This document shows, piece after piece, positions 9,037-17,562 of a DNA stretch of 64,000 nt; positions within the stretch are counted from its first letter, which is position 1; every line of letters starts with the position of its first letter. The DNA is from Bacteroidetes bacterium MED-G17. Its GTDB lineage: Bacteria; Bacteroidota; Bacteroidia; NS11-12g; UBA9320. Below the pieces are notes generated by a model. The model saw nothing but the letters and a program-made list of their open reading frames with translations. It did no database searches and was not told the origin of the DNA. The stretch lies in contig NTKK01000007.1 of assembly GCA_002457675.1 (NCBI GenBank), forward strand, positions 47,900 through 111,899. Reading direction: 5' to 3'. Made by a program: the position numbers and the translations under genes.

Positions 9037-9821
9037 TTAATTGGTGTAAATCTGTATGAAATAGATGCTTGAGCAAAAATAACCCAATCCTTGGTTTGTG
9101 GGTCTCCCCTAAACTTTCCTTTTTGGGATTGTGGATTTGGATATAGTTCGACGCTTCTATCCGATAATTTTGCTGATAAAACCCCAAATTTCTCCTCTTG
9201 CTCTTGCAAATCTGGGTATCTTCCGCTCACATCATCAAGGTGATCAGTATAGGTTTTTCTCCAAGAAGCCGCGATAGCCACTACCCAATTCTTTTGCAGG
9301 TTAAATTTAAGCCCAAAGCTGAATGGAAGGGCTATTTGGATATTCTTATATTGATTCTTGGAATTTTGTCCTTCTGTATTGTGCTCAATTAGGTTATGTT
9401 TTCTGCCACCAAGCTCTGCCCTTGGATTAAAGTAAAATATGGAGAGACCAGTTGAAACAAAAGGTGTGAAATTTTTATCATGTGCGCCTATTCCAAAAGG
9501 GAAGAAGTTAAACTCGATGTTGTTACTTAGTTCAAAGTAGTTTGAAAAAAAGTGTAGGTTTCTTGTTTTATTTTGCTCGAAAAGTGAATCAGCACCTGAT
9601 ATTCTTGTAAACAATAAAGACGGTTTCCAGGAAAAGTAGGGGTTCCAGTTTTTCTTTGCAAAAAGTGCTACTGAAGGGTGAATATTGTCTGCTTGGACGT
9701 TAGGTGTCATTTCCCCTAAATATTTTGAGGCACCAAATGAGGAACCCAATTCCCATTCTTGGGAAAATACCTGCTCCGATAAGAACAGAATGAATATTAA
9801 AGGGATAATTCTTTTAATCAA
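8985..9821 (-). CDS. DUF6089 family outer-membrane beta-barrel protein (first copy)
   Basis: The protein of 278 residues begins with a signal peptide (MIKRIIPLIFILFLSEQVFSQ) and continues with EWELGSSFGASKYLGEMTP, then strand-like stretches with ISGADS, RNLHFFSNYFELSNNIEFNFFPFG, FTPFVSTGLSIFYFNP and a C-terminal strand ASISYRFTPI. That is the DUF6089 pattern, a small barrel usually encoded beside uppS in Bacteroidota. The start codon is TTG (9821); no ATG is available near the signal peptide. It shares the same motifs, in the same order, with the next gene upstream, so the two are paralogues. The function is unknown. The gene lies 17 bases after its paralogue and overlaps uppS. Confidence 0.85.
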   Translation of the reverse strand: MIKRIIPLIFILFLSEQVFSQEWELGSSFGASKYLGEMTPNVQADNIHPSVALFAKKNWNPYFSWKPSLLFTRISGADSLFEQNKTRNLHFFSNYFELSNNIEFNFFPFGIGAHDKNFTPFVSTGLSIFYFNPRAELGGRKHNLIEHNTEGQNSKNQYKNIQIALPFSFGLKFNLQKNWVVAIAASWRKTYTDHLDDVSGRYPDLQEQEEKFGVLSAKLSDRSVELYPNPQSQKGKFRGDPQTKDWVIFAQASISYRFTPIKCWPGYKTKVKRDYWGR

Positions 9822-9838
9822 GTGAATGTTAAATTAAC

Positions 9839-10771
9839 TTAAAAAGTTGGGCACTTTGCTCGTGTACTGTTTATCCTATAGGTGAGCGATATACCTAAGA
9901 TTGAATACAAATCAAACTTACTGTCGTCGCCTCTAGGACTTTCAGTTAGGTCGAGCGGTGGATTGTTTAAACTTCTATCACTCATATAAGCCGCTATTGG
10001 TCCATTGTGGGCCTGCACAAAAAGAGGTTCTGGATAGGACAAACTTACATCATCAAGATAATCAGTAAAAGTTATTCTAGTCGCGTATTCAAGTCCAATA
10101 TTCCAATTCTTATTGAGTTTGAATTTTACCCCCAAGCCAACTGGAATTGCCAATTGGGTTAATGAGTATCTTCTACGATCGTTATATTCGGTGGATTCTT
10201 GACCCTCCGTACTTAATGGTTGAAGGTCCACCCATTCTCCGTCTAAATTTCGTAAGTCACCCTGAACTCTAGCCAATTCAGCAGAGGTCAAATTACTTGC
10301 GTGCTTACTATTCATAAATGCATCATAATCAAACTGTGCTTTTGGTTTGAAACTGAATACAGAAAGACCTGTCATGATATAAGGAACAATTCCTTTCTCT
10401 TGTCTTGGAGAAATTTGGACCAAGCTTAATTCGACGGCGCCAGTGAAATCTAGAATATCTGACTTAAAATGTAAATTTCTATTGGCACGTTCATCAATAT
10501 TTGGGTACCATCTATCATCTCCAGAAACTTGATTATATGTTCCTGAAAATCGTAGGGTAATAATTGGGTTAGGATTCCACCGCGTAATAAGACCTATACT
10601 TGGACCTATTCCTTCGGGAGCGAACCAAGTATTGACCAAGTCACCCGTATAGTGACTCACGCCACCCACAAGGCCAAATTCTAAGGAACTTATTCTTTTG
10701 TATGATTGTGCATTGGACGCAAAACCTTTGAGTAGAGAGAATGCCAAAAAGAAAAATACTTTACGCTTCAT
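9839..10771 (-). CDS. DUF6089 family outer-membrane beta-barrel protein (second copy)
   Basis: This is a paralogue of the preceding gene. From ATG 10771 the signal peptide is MKRKVFFFLAFSLLKGFASNAQ; the 35-residue extension from 10876 has no signal-peptide logic and overlaps nadK. Shared motifs are SSLEFGLVGGVSHYTGDLVN, VSGDDR, RNLHFKSDILDFTGAVELSL, VPYIMTGLSVFSFKP, GVKFKLNKNWNIGLEYATRITFTDYLDDVS and a terminal strand ILGISLTYRINST. It is longer than the first copy (310 against 278), mainly through an insert around residues 175-205. No enzyme motif is visible; a structural or adhesin-like outer-membrane role is possible but unproven. The gap from nadK is 74 bases, so it may have its own promoter. 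Confidence 0.85.
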   Translation of the reverse strand: MKRKVFFFLAFSLLKGFASNAQSYKRISSLEFGLVGGVSHYTGDLVNTWFAPEGIGPSIGLITRWNPNPIITLRFSGTYNQVSGDDRWYPNIDERANRNLHFKSDILDFTGAVELSLVQISPRQEKGIVPYIMTGLSVFSFKPKAQFDYDAFMNSKHASNLTSAELARVQGDLRNLDGEWVDLQPLSTEGQESTEYNDRRRYSLTQLAIPVGLGVKFKLNKNWNIGLEYATRITFTDYLDDVSLSYPEPLFVQAHNGPIAAYMSDRSLNNPPLDLTESPRGDDSKFDLYSILGISLTYRINSTRAKCPTF

Positions 10772-10845
10772 GGTCAGAATATACAAATATAGCCTTATCA
10801 AAACGCTTTTTATGGCATTTAAGTACGTGAAAATTAAAATTTCGT

Positions 10846-11718
10846 TTATACAAGGTTTCGGTTGTCTAGCCCCCAAAGCAATTTGCCTCGAAGGGTATTG
10901 AGATAATCATCTTGATGAAATCTCATCATATTGAAGGTGAAGTTAGCTCGCCGAACAGCCAGCTGAGCTGCACTTTTTATACTTACACTCTTAGAGTCAA
11001 TGGTTGCCAAAATAGAGTCATTTCTACCGATAATTTCATAACTGATTACGTTGTCATCTGAAAGGACGGCAGGACGTACATTTAGGTTATGTGGCGCTAT
11101 TGGGGTCAAAACCAAACTTGATGATTGAGGAAATAAAATAGGACCGCCGCAACTTAAGGAATAACCTGTTGAACCGGTTGGACTTGCTGTAATAAGACCG
11201 TCACTCCAATATGCGTTTAGAAATTCGCCATTTAAATAAGTATTTACCGTTATCATACTCGCACTATCTTTTTTGTGTAAAACAAAATCGTTAAGCGCAT
11301 AAGGGAAATCCCCAAACATTGGAATATCGGTTTCAATTGACAGCACTGTCCTTTTATCCAAGAAATAATTGTGTTCAACAATTTTGTTCAATACGTATTG
11401 TAAATCTTGCTCTTGTACACTTGCTAAAAAGCCCAATCGTCCGACGTTAATTCCTAAAACTGGAATTCCGCTTTTTCGAACAATGTGAAGTGTGTCAAGC
11501 ACAGTTCCATCGCCACCAATACATATTAGGCACTCAAAATTGTGTTCTCCAGCAGATTCAAAAGCGGGAATATTATTGGGGAAATCTTGCCCAAGCAGTT
11601 CTCTACAATTTGCATGTAAAGCGACTTGAATATTCATGTTTTCAAGAAGTTTTATCAATTCAACAAGTATCCTTTTAGGTCCTTCTCCTATGTTTCTGGT
11701 GTAAATTCCAATTTTCAT
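10846..11718 (-). CDS. nadK: NAD kinase
   Basis: Phosphorylates NAD to NADP using ATP or polyphosphate; cytoplasmic. The family GGDGT motif sits at residues 68-72 (CIGGDGTVLDTL), followed by GINVGRLGFLA, the ALNDFVLHKKD segment (family NE/ND motif), and the second conserved block DGLITASPTGSTGYSLSCGGPI, then LTPIAPHNLNVRP. Length 290 is typical. It lies two bases after the stop of the Omp85-like gene and upstream of the two DUF6089 genes, consistent with one transcript. The nadK-DUF6089-uppS-bamA order is a recurring Bacteroidota neighbourhood, here with an additional DUF6089 copy. Confidence 0.97.
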   Translation of the reverse strand: MKIGIYTRNIGEGPKRILVELIKLLENMNIQVALHANCRELLGQDFPNNIPAFESAGEHNFECLICIGGDGTVLDTLHIVRKSGIPVLGINVGRLGFLASVQEQDLQYVLNKIVEHNYFLDKRTVLSIETDIPMFGDFPYALNDFVLHKKDSASMITVNTYLNGEFLNAYWSDGLITASPTGSTGYSLSCGGPILFPQSSSLVLTPIAPHNLNVRPAVLSDDNVISYEIIGRNDSILATIDSKSVSIKSAAQLAVRRANFTFNMMRFHQDDYLNTLRGKLLWGLDNRNLV

Positions 11719-11720
11719 TT

Positions 11721-13118
11721 TTAAAAAGTTGATAAAAAACTAAAATACAAATAAGGTTTCGATCTTCGATTGGCTGAATACTCCACTTTAAATATTCTAT
11801 CATTCCACCACAAAAAATGCAATCCAACACCATAGCCAAGTAGATACGAATTATTCAATTGATTCCCACTAGAAAACAACTGGTTGTCTACCCATGCTTG
11901 ATCAATGTGTGCAGTGGCGAACATATTGAACGGAATATTTTTATAATTATCAAATGGCAAACGATTTAAATGGAAAGTCTTATTCTGAACAATTTGATAA
12001 TACATACTGTTTTGATTGCTTACATATTGAGCTCCATCAATGACATTGTTCTCATATCCTCTTAAAACATCTCTATAACCCAAAGATTTGTAAAAATAGT
12101 AGGGTTGCACAGGACTGCTTACTTTACCCTGTATTTTGGTAATCCCACCCCAGTTGTTGTGCCATTTTTTTGCTTGAATAAAGCTCAACTTGGCTTGCCA
12201 AATGGGTTTGTTTTGCGTGTTTAAAAAGTGAATCCATTTGTTGTCCATTGCAAAATACTTTCCATTGGTAGGGTAGTACTTGTTGTTGCGCTGATCATAC
12301 TCCATTTCATAAGATAAACTAAGTGTTTGTTGGTAATTATTTTGGTCATTGAAAATGAACTTTGGATTTAACTCTTTTGCCACCGTATCATGCACCTTTA
12401 CCGACTGAAAATCAATACCCATTTTGTGACGAAAAAAGTATTTAGGTCTAAATTCCATTTCTAATTGCGCTATGTTTTTGGTAATCATATTGACGCCAAT
12501 CATTCGAAAAAATTGCAGTTTGTCGTTGAAGGTATTGTACCAAATTTCTTCATTTTTCTTTTGATTTATTTTTGCTTTTGCACTCCATTTTTTCGCTTTG
12601 TCAATATTTGGAATTTGATATTCTGCACCCAAAGATTTTGTGTAGCCTTCTGAAAAAGTAAGTTTTAAAGTTTCATTTCTTCCCCGTAAATTGAATAAAA
12701 ATAAATACATGCCATAATTGGTTCTTTGTGGATCAAGATTAAATTGAATCCATTGGTTTATATTTCTATCCGCAGACTCTACAAAAGGCCAAGGCCATAA
12801 ATACCAGCGCTCAACTAATTTAACTACCACTTTTATTTTTCTGCCTTGACTATCAATAAATTGGGTAGAAACCAATACGTCATTAAACAGTTTAAGATTC
12901 CACAATAAGTTTTTGCTAATTTGGAGCAATGAGTCGACACTTTGCAAAGAGTAGGTTGACTTGGAGCTTAGTAGAATTTCTCTTAATATGACACTTTCTT
13001 TAGTTCGCTTATTTCCAATAATTTCTATTTTGTCTACTTGAACTTTTTGCGCACTTGCCTTAAAAATTGAAAAAATAAATAAGAGAATTACTACAACGCT
13101 TTGTTTGGCATCATACAT
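11721..13118 (-). CDS. Omp85-superfamily outer-membrane protein with a single POTRA domain
   Basis: The 465-residue protein has a signal peptide (VVVILLFIFSIFKASAQ), one POTRA-like domain (VDKIEIIGNKRTKESVILREILLSSKSTYS through IKVVVKLVERWYLWPWP, about residues 27-115) and a barrel. The loop-6 motif of Omp85 proteins appears as Y-R-D-V-L-R-G-Y-E-N-N near residue 355, and the chain ends in a strand with terminal Phe (YLYFSFLSTF). It is a second Omp85 protein only 3.4 kb from bamA. It lacks the patatin domain seen in some relatives. It could be a TamA/TPS-like translocation or lipid-handling protein, but nothing in the sequence names a substrate. It overlaps the upstream hydrolase by 8 bases. 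Confidence 0.82.
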   Translation of the reverse strand: MYDAKQSVVVILLFIFSIFKASAQKVQVDKIEIIGNKRTKESVILREILLSSKSTYSLQSVDSLLQISKNLLWNLKLFNDVLVSTQFIDSQGRKIKVVVKLVERWYLWPWPFVESADRNINQWIQFNLDPQRTNYGMYLFLFNLRGRNETLKLTFSEGYTKSLGAEYQIPNIDKAKKWSAKAKINQKKNEEIWYNTFNDKLQFFRMIGVNMITKNIAQLEMEFRPKYFFRHKMGIDFQSVKVHDTVAKELNPKFIFNDQNNYQQTLSLSYEMEYDQRNNKYYPTNGKYFAMDNKWIHFLNTQNKPIWQAKLSFIQAKKWHNNWGGITKIQGKVSSPVQPYYFYKSLGYRDVLRGYENNVIDGAQYVSNQNSMYYQIVQNKTFHLNRLPFDNYKNIPFNMFATAHIDQAWVDNQLFSSGNQLNNSYLLGYGVGLHFLWWNDRIFKVEYSANRRSKPYLYFSFLSTF

Positions 13119-13863
13119 GCTTTTCTAGAAAAGTATCCAGCAGTTTATTGAAGACTTCAGGGTGTTCCATCATGGGTGCGTGCCCACATTTATCAATCCA
13201 CAGCAACTCCGCATTGGGAAGTGTATCTCTAAATTCTTCTGCTACTTGCGGGGGCGTAATGTTGTCATTTTTTCCCCATATCAGACATACAGGCAAGTGC
13301 ATTGTCTTTAAATCTTCTTTCATATTGTGTCGTATGGCAGATTTTGCCATAGCCAAAATTCTAATCACCCGATTCCTATTGTTAATGGTTTCAAAAACCT
13401 CATCTACCAATTCTCTAGTGGCTGTTTTAGGATCATAGAAAGTAACTTCTACTTTCTCCTTTATATAAATATAGCTCCCTCTTTTTGGATATGTATCGCC
13501 CATTGCGCGCTCATACAAACCCGAACTCCCTGTAAGCGTAAGGGTTTTTGTTTGGCTCTTCTTGTTGGCATAATAATATAAACCAACATGCCCACCAAGA
13601 GAATTCCCTATAAGATGAACCTCTCCGTAGTTTTTGTGCAGAAGAAATCTATCTAAATATTCTGCTAGCCCTTTTACACCTACTTTTTTTAGTGGCATGT
13701 CAAAGATGGGCAAGAGAGGAATTACCACCCTGTATTTTTTTGAAAAATGATCCAATACGCCATTCCAGTTGCTTAAAGCACCCATTAAACCATGAAGCAA
13801 AACCAATGTCTCTCCTTGTCCTTGCTCCACATATTTAAATTCTCCCTCTTCAATTACATTCAT
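13111..13863 (-). CDS. Alpha/beta hydrolase
   Basis: A fold-complete alpha/beta hydrolase. Motifs are HGLMGALSNW (oxyanion hole, near residue 25), the nucleophile elbow G-N-S-L-G-G-H near residue 90, and the C-terminal IDKCGHAPMMEHPEVF with the catalytic His. VCLIWGKNDNITPP carries the acidic residue. The ATG at 13863 was chosen over a TTG at 13875; a near-consensus -7 box (TTTATTTG) ends about 9 bases upstream of it. In other Bacteroidota an alpha/beta hydrolase of this type is found near pdxJ and nadK, which fits its place at the head of the nadK-bamA run. The substrate is unknown. Confidence 0.88.
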   Translation of the reverse strand: MNVIEEGEFKYVEQGQGETLVLLHGLMGALSNWNGVLDHFSKKYRVVIPLLPIFDMPLKKVGVKGLAEYLDRFLLHKNYGEVHLIGNSLGGHVGLYYYANKKSQTKTLTLTGSSGLYERAMGDTYPKRGSYIYIKEKVEVTFYDPKTATRELVDEVFETINNRNRVIRILAMAKSAIRHNMKEDLKTMHLPVCLIWGKNDNITPPQVAEEFRDTLPNAELLWIDKCGHAPMMEHPEVFNKLLDTFLEKHV

Positions 13864-13904
13864 TGTGAAAAGCAAATAAAGTCAATAAATATTCAAGAAT
13901 TTTA

Positions 13905-15092
13905 CTATCCTTTTAGCCAATTGTCCAAATAAGCATACTTTGAACAAATATTTCCGTTAGAAACCAATGTTGCCTCTTTAATAATTTTACCATTATTCAA
14001 AAGTTCAGGAATAATTAAAGTTCGCATTTTTTTGCTAAAATCTTCCGAAGCTGATTTTGGTAGTTCTGAGGGCAAATTGGTAACGGACATTATATCTATA
14101 GTATTGTTTTCGAATGGTTTACCCGGTTTTTGGGTTTTCAAATCCCAACCAATAATTGGGTCTTCAATGGTGGTTGCCTTCCATGTTATGGGAATGGAAC
14201 CCTCCACATCGCAGGTAATGTCTGCAATTGTCTTTATGCGCACGTCTTGAGACAAATCATCTTTTGAAAACAAAGGTTCCATATCATTCTCCCAATACAT
14301 TCCGTTGATAAGAAGATCTGCAGCAAACAAATAAGGCTTAAATATAGACTTATAGGCATTGTGATTTTTGAAAAAGTGTTGTTTCTCAAAATGTTCTCCA
14401 TTTTTTCTTTGATAAAGGTGTTCATCTTTTAACTGCGTAAAAATTGTTCCAGAAGGTGTATTTAAAAACGTACTTGGTGAAACTTCCTTGATTTTCAAAT
14501 AATTTAAAACTTCTCTTATCCCGTAACTGACATTTCCTGTACCAGTGAATACAATTTTCATCTCGGGTATTTTACTATTTTTTAACTTGGTGCGTAAAGC
14601 GTCATAATCAAGCATTTGATGCGCTGGAGAAAGTGTTTGCTGCTTATGCTTTTTGAAATAGGTTCTAAACCCGTTATAGGTGCCCACAATGCCTGCCCAC
14701 TTGCCAAAACCTATTAGTCTTTGCCCTTTGTTGTCTTCAAGACATTCATAGTCAATAAGTGTACAATTTTTGTCAACGAGTGCTTGTAAGCGATTCTTGT
14801 TGTACGGCTGTTTTTTGATGGTATGACTAAAAAAAAGGTAGGTTTTGTTGGGAATTAACTCTTCAATGGGAACCTCCTTCACCCCAACTAATATATCTGA
14901 CGTGGAGGCGCGAGTGACCAATTGTAAACCAAGGTTTGCGTATTCTTCATCTTTAAATACCCTAAAATTTGAACGTTCTACCACAATATCCAAAAGGGGA
15001 AAAACTTTCTTCAGATAGGCCGCATCAGCAGGGGTTAGCCCTGCTCTATTGTCTTCTGGCTTTTTGCGTTCAGCGAGTATTCCTATTTCCAT
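13905..15092 (-). CDS. Saccharopine/lysine dehydrogenase-like NAD-dependent oxidoreductase (LYS1 type)
   Basis: The start at ATG 15092 gives MEIGILAERKKPEDNRAGLTP, the N-terminal AlaDH/PNT-like domain opening shared by alanine dehydrogenase, transhydrogenase and LYS1-type saccharopine dehydrogenases; the ATG at 15143 would put 17 extra residues before it. Further matches are FFSHTIKKQPYN (the H-x-x-K-x-Q segment of saccharopine dehydrogenases), LIDYECL, GFGKWAGIVGTYNGFRTY, the nucleotide-binding KIVFTGTGNVSYGIREVL and IADITCDVEGSIP. Length is 395. The combination fits LYS1-like enzymes rather than Ald, since the GGGxVG pattern of Ald is replaced by GTGNVS. The physiological substrate (saccharopine or a related imino-linked amino acid) is inferred. 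It stands alone, divergent from the tmRNA. Confidence 0.8.
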   Translation of the reverse strand: MEIGILAERKKPEDNRAGLTPADAAYLKKVFPLLDIVVERSNFRVFKDEEYANLGLQLVTRASTSDILVGVKEVPIEELIPNKTYLFFSHTIKKQPYNKNRLQALVDKNCTLIDYECLEDNKGQRLIGFGKWAGIVGTYNGFRTYFKKHKQQTLSPAHQMLDYDALRTKLKNSKIPEMKIVFTGTGNVSYGIREVLNYLKIKEVSPSTFLNTPSGTIFTQLKDEHLYQRKNGEHFEKQHFFKNHNAYKSIFKPYLFAADLLINGMYWENDMEPLFSKDDLSQDVRIKTIADITCDVEGSIPITWKATTIEDPIIGWDLKTQKPGKPFENNTIDIMSVTNLPSELPKSASEDFSKKMRTLIIPELLNNGKIIKEATLVSNGNICSKYAYLDNWLKG

Positions 15093-15167
15093 TCTCAACG
15101 AAGGTATAGCAGATTGTTGATTTATGGTTTTACCTTTGTACATTATTTATTGTTCTTTGAACACCTT

Positions 15168-15534
15168 GGGGCTGACATGGTATTGACGGGATGGCTCTTG
15201 AGGTATAAGCATGCAGAGCTTTGTATGATTGGCTCTTAAACCTAATTATACAAATTTTATTTGGCGAATCTAATTACGCCATGGCTGCCTAATCAGATTA
15301 GGTAAACCATCGGTTCCCAATGGCTTGGTTTTGGCTGCTATTGATTAGGAACTGTTCAACTACGCCAAGATATCCAAGGGCGATGTTCACCAACCTGCGG
15401 ATTATTGCGTGAACTAAGGCAAATTGCAGGCCTGACACAAGCCTTTTTTTGCTCGAAAAACAATTGTTTCTAAGCATGTAGAAAATGCCATTCAACACCT
15501 TCTCCGGACCCGGGTTCGACTCCCGGCAGCTCCA
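15168..15534 (+). ncRNA. ssrA: Transfer-messenger RNA (tmRNA)
   Basis: Rescues stalled ribosomes by trans-translation. The 5' end GGGGCTGACATGG pairs with the 3' end CAGCTCC over seven acceptor pairs, including a G.U at the third position, the alanine-identity pair. The discriminator is A (15534), and CCA is not encoded. The T arm is CCGGG-TTCGACT-CCCGG (15509-15525). The tag reading frame lies at 15263-15292. Length is about 367 nt, normal for one-piece tmRNA. Candidate -7 boxes upstream are TACCTTTG (15131-15138) and the poorer GTTCTTTG (15153-15160); the second would start RNA close to the mature 5' end. I did not trace the pseudoknots. Confidence 0.96.
15263..15292 (+). other. tmRNA tag-peptide coding segment (GESNYAMAA, stop)
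   Basis: Within the tmRNA the codons GGC GAA TCT AAT TAC GCC ATG GCT GCC TAA encode GESNYAMAA followed by a stop, preceded by the alanine carried on the tmRNA itself. It ends in the A-A pair used by ClpXP-type proteases and follows the G-E-x-x-Y-A-x-A-A pattern known from Bacteroidota tags. Confidence 0.93.
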
Positions 15535-15649
15535 CTTTTTACCTTTCACTTTATTTCAAAACTTTTCTTTTTTGTTCATACTTACTGAAAAACGATGAAA
15601 GCAGAACAATACGCACCAAACAGCTCAAAAAAATAGCTATATTGCCCGC

Positions 15650-16114
15650 ATGAAGAAATACATTATTTCATCCGCAATTCTATTTGTTGTGGTCTTTTCA
15701 AGCTATGCACAAGATAAATCTTCCGATTTACAGACCTTAATTGACCTGATGCAACAAGAAAAAATGATTGACCAAATGATGAGCAATATGTCTAGTATCA
15801 TGAAACAACAAGCCCAAAGTCAAATTACTGGTGATGAAGCTGAGCAGAAAATGGATAGTTATATCCAGTTTATGACCGAGGAACTGAAAACACTAACAAA
15901 AAGATTGGTAAATGAGGACCTTCCTGGGATCTATGATAAATACTTTTCACACGAAGAAATAAAAGACCTAATTGCGTTTTATGAATCTTCAACTGGTCAA
16001 AAGATGCTCGAAAAAACGCCAAAAATATCGAAAGACCTATTGGAAATCATGATGAAAAAATATATCCCAGCATTTCAACAAAAGTTGATGGAAAAAATGC
16101 AATCGCTCAAATAA
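15650..16114 (+). CDS. DUF2059 domain protein, secreted
   Basis: A 154-residue protein with a clear signal peptide (MKKYIISSAILFVVVFSSYAQ). The rest is helical and matches the DUF2059 pattern: LMQQEKMIDQMMSNMSSIMKQQ, then the core LPGIYDKYFSHEEIKDLIAFYESSTGQKMLEKTPKI. DUF2059 proteins are small periplasmic proteins of unknown function. A TTG followed by five bases precedes the ATG (TTGCCCGC then ATG), similar to the spacing seen upstream of other genes here, so the mRNA leader may be very short. The gene is 115 bases after the tmRNA and 46 bases ahead of the lipoprotein gene, possibly co-transcribed with it. Confidence 0.87.
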   Translation: MKKYIISSAILFVVVFSSYAQDKSSDLQTLIDLMQQEKMIDQMMSNMSSIMKQQAQSQITGDEAEQKMDSYIQFMTEELKTLTKRLVNEDLPGIYDKYFSHEEIKDLIAFYESSTGQKMLEKTPKISKDLLEIMMKKYIPAFQQKLMEKMQSLK

Positions 16115-16160
16115 GTAATTTACCGCTACAATTTTCGTTATAAAGCTACTTTTGTTCTGC

Positions 16161-17561
16161 ATGCAAAAAGTATTGCTGTTTCTAGTTGTTGGCTTTTTTC
16201 TTTCATCTTGCCGCGATGACATTTCCATTCGGAGCAATAACAACACTAAACTAATTGTCAAAGCAGATACCATTTATTTTGATACGGTATTTACCCAAGT
16301 AGCTCCTGGAACACCCATGTCTGTAAACAAACAATTTGTACTCGTTAATCCCTACGATGAAATTGTACAAACAAGTGTAACTCTTGCTGGTGGCAAACAG
16401 TCTATTTTTAAACTAAATGTAGATGGTCAAGCGGGGTATCAACTATCAGATATAGAAATTTTACCTAAGGATAGCGTTTTTGTTTTTGTTGAATTGTATG
16501 CACCACAAACCGGGCAAAATCTACCGCTAATTTACCGAGATTCACTGCATTTTGTTACCAATGGGAATCTTCAAAAGGTACAACTTGCTGCTTGGGGTCA
16601 AGACGCACACTATTTTCTAGGAGACACGTTAAAAGATCATACCACTTGGGTGGCGGATAAACCCTATGTAATCTCTAAATATCTTTTTGTTCCAGAAGGA
16701 AAAACACTGCAAATACAAGAAGGTGTTCAATTGCACATGGCCCCTTATTCATGGCTTTATGTTGAAGGCAAACTAGAAATTCTCGGGAAGGCCAACAACC
16801 GAATTCTTATACAAGGAGATCGTTTGGAACCACGATATGAGGAACAAGCAGGACAGTACGGAGGTATTTGGCTTAGTTATCCGAGCAAACAAAATCGTAT
16901 AGAATATACCACCATAAAAAATGGTACAGTAGGTGTATATGTTGATACATCGTCTAGTGACGGAGAAACCCAAGTTCAAATCAAAAATAGTTTTATCAGG
17001 AATATGCGCTTTGATGGAGTGGCTGCAAAAGGAGGTACATTAGATGTGCAAAATTGCCTTATTACAGATTGTGGCAGAGTTGGATTTTTAGGACAACTTG
17101 GCGGTAGCTATCGATTAAAACATAATACAATAACCAATTATGCCAGTGGACAAGGCAGTGCAGTCCTGTTCAACAATATTGAACGTGACGAAAATGGATT
17201 CCCCACCGGACTATCCTTCGATATAGATTTTTTGGTACAGAATTGCATTATTTCTGGTTATGCCAAAGATGAGCTCATATTGGACATTGATCCTTTAAAA
17301 CAAGGGTCCTCGATTGTTTCCAACTCATTAATTAAGGCCGATGAATTGTTTGATGTTTTCAATAAAGATGACCTAAAAAATAAAGTGAACCGTTTGTCGT
17401 TTTACCCGAATTTTGTTGACATCTCAAATTTTGATTACAGCCTAGATTCTCTTAGTCCAGCTATAGATGCAGGACAAGTTCTTAATCCTGTTATAACCGA
17501 GGATTATAACAACAATCTCAGGTCTGGTATTCCCGATGCCGGGGCAATAGAAAAACAATAA
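16161..17561 (+). CDS. Right-handed beta-helix lipoprotein
   Basis: The start at ATG 16161 gives the lipoprotein signal MQKVLLFLVVGFFLSSC with lipobox L-S-S-C. About residues 30-165 resemble a beta-sandwich (DTIYFDTVFTQVAPGTPMSVNKQFVLVNP), and residues 165-440 contain repeating short strands of a right-handed parallel beta-helix (KTLQIQEGVQLHMAPYSWLYVEGKLEILG, NRIEYTTIKNGTVGVYVD, LDVQNCLITDCGRVGFLG). The end D-N-L-R-S-G-I-P-D-A-G-A-I-E is the closing motif common in Bacteroidota beta-helix lipoproteins (DxGAxE). No catalytic residues of pectate lyases are obvious, so I do not call an enzyme. It is probably anchored in the outer membrane. It is convergent with the M1 peptidase, one base apart. 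Confidence 0.82.
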   Translation: MQKVLLFLVVGFFLSSCRDDISIRSNNNTKLIVKADTIYFDTVFTQVAPGTPMSVNKQFVLVNPYDEIVQTSVTLAGGKQSIFKLNVDGQAGYQLSDIEILPKDSVFVFVELYAPQTGQNLPLIYRDSLHFVTNGNLQKVQLAAWGQDAHYFLGDTLKDHTTWVADKPYVISKYLFVPEGKTLQIQEGVQLHMAPYSWLYVEGKLEILGKANNRILIQGDRLEPRYEEQAGQYGGIWLSYPSKQNRIEYTTIKNGTVGVYVDTSSSDGETQVQIKNSFIRNMRFDGVAAKGGTLDVQNCLITDCGRVGFLGQLGGSYRLKHNTITNYASGQGSAVLFNNIERDENGFPTGLSFDIDFLVQNCIISGYAKDELILDIDPLKQGSSIVSNSLIKADELFDVFNKDDLKNKVNRLSFYPNFVDISNFDYSLDSLSPAIDAGQVLNPVITEDYNNNLRSGIPDAGAIEKQ

Positions 17562-17562
17562 A

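Noticed and set aside
15298..15549. Minus-strand open frame of 83 codons with CRESNPGP
   Set aside because: It is the antisense of the tmRNA 3' part; the peptide CRESNPGP is the translated complement of a T arm, a well-known artefact.
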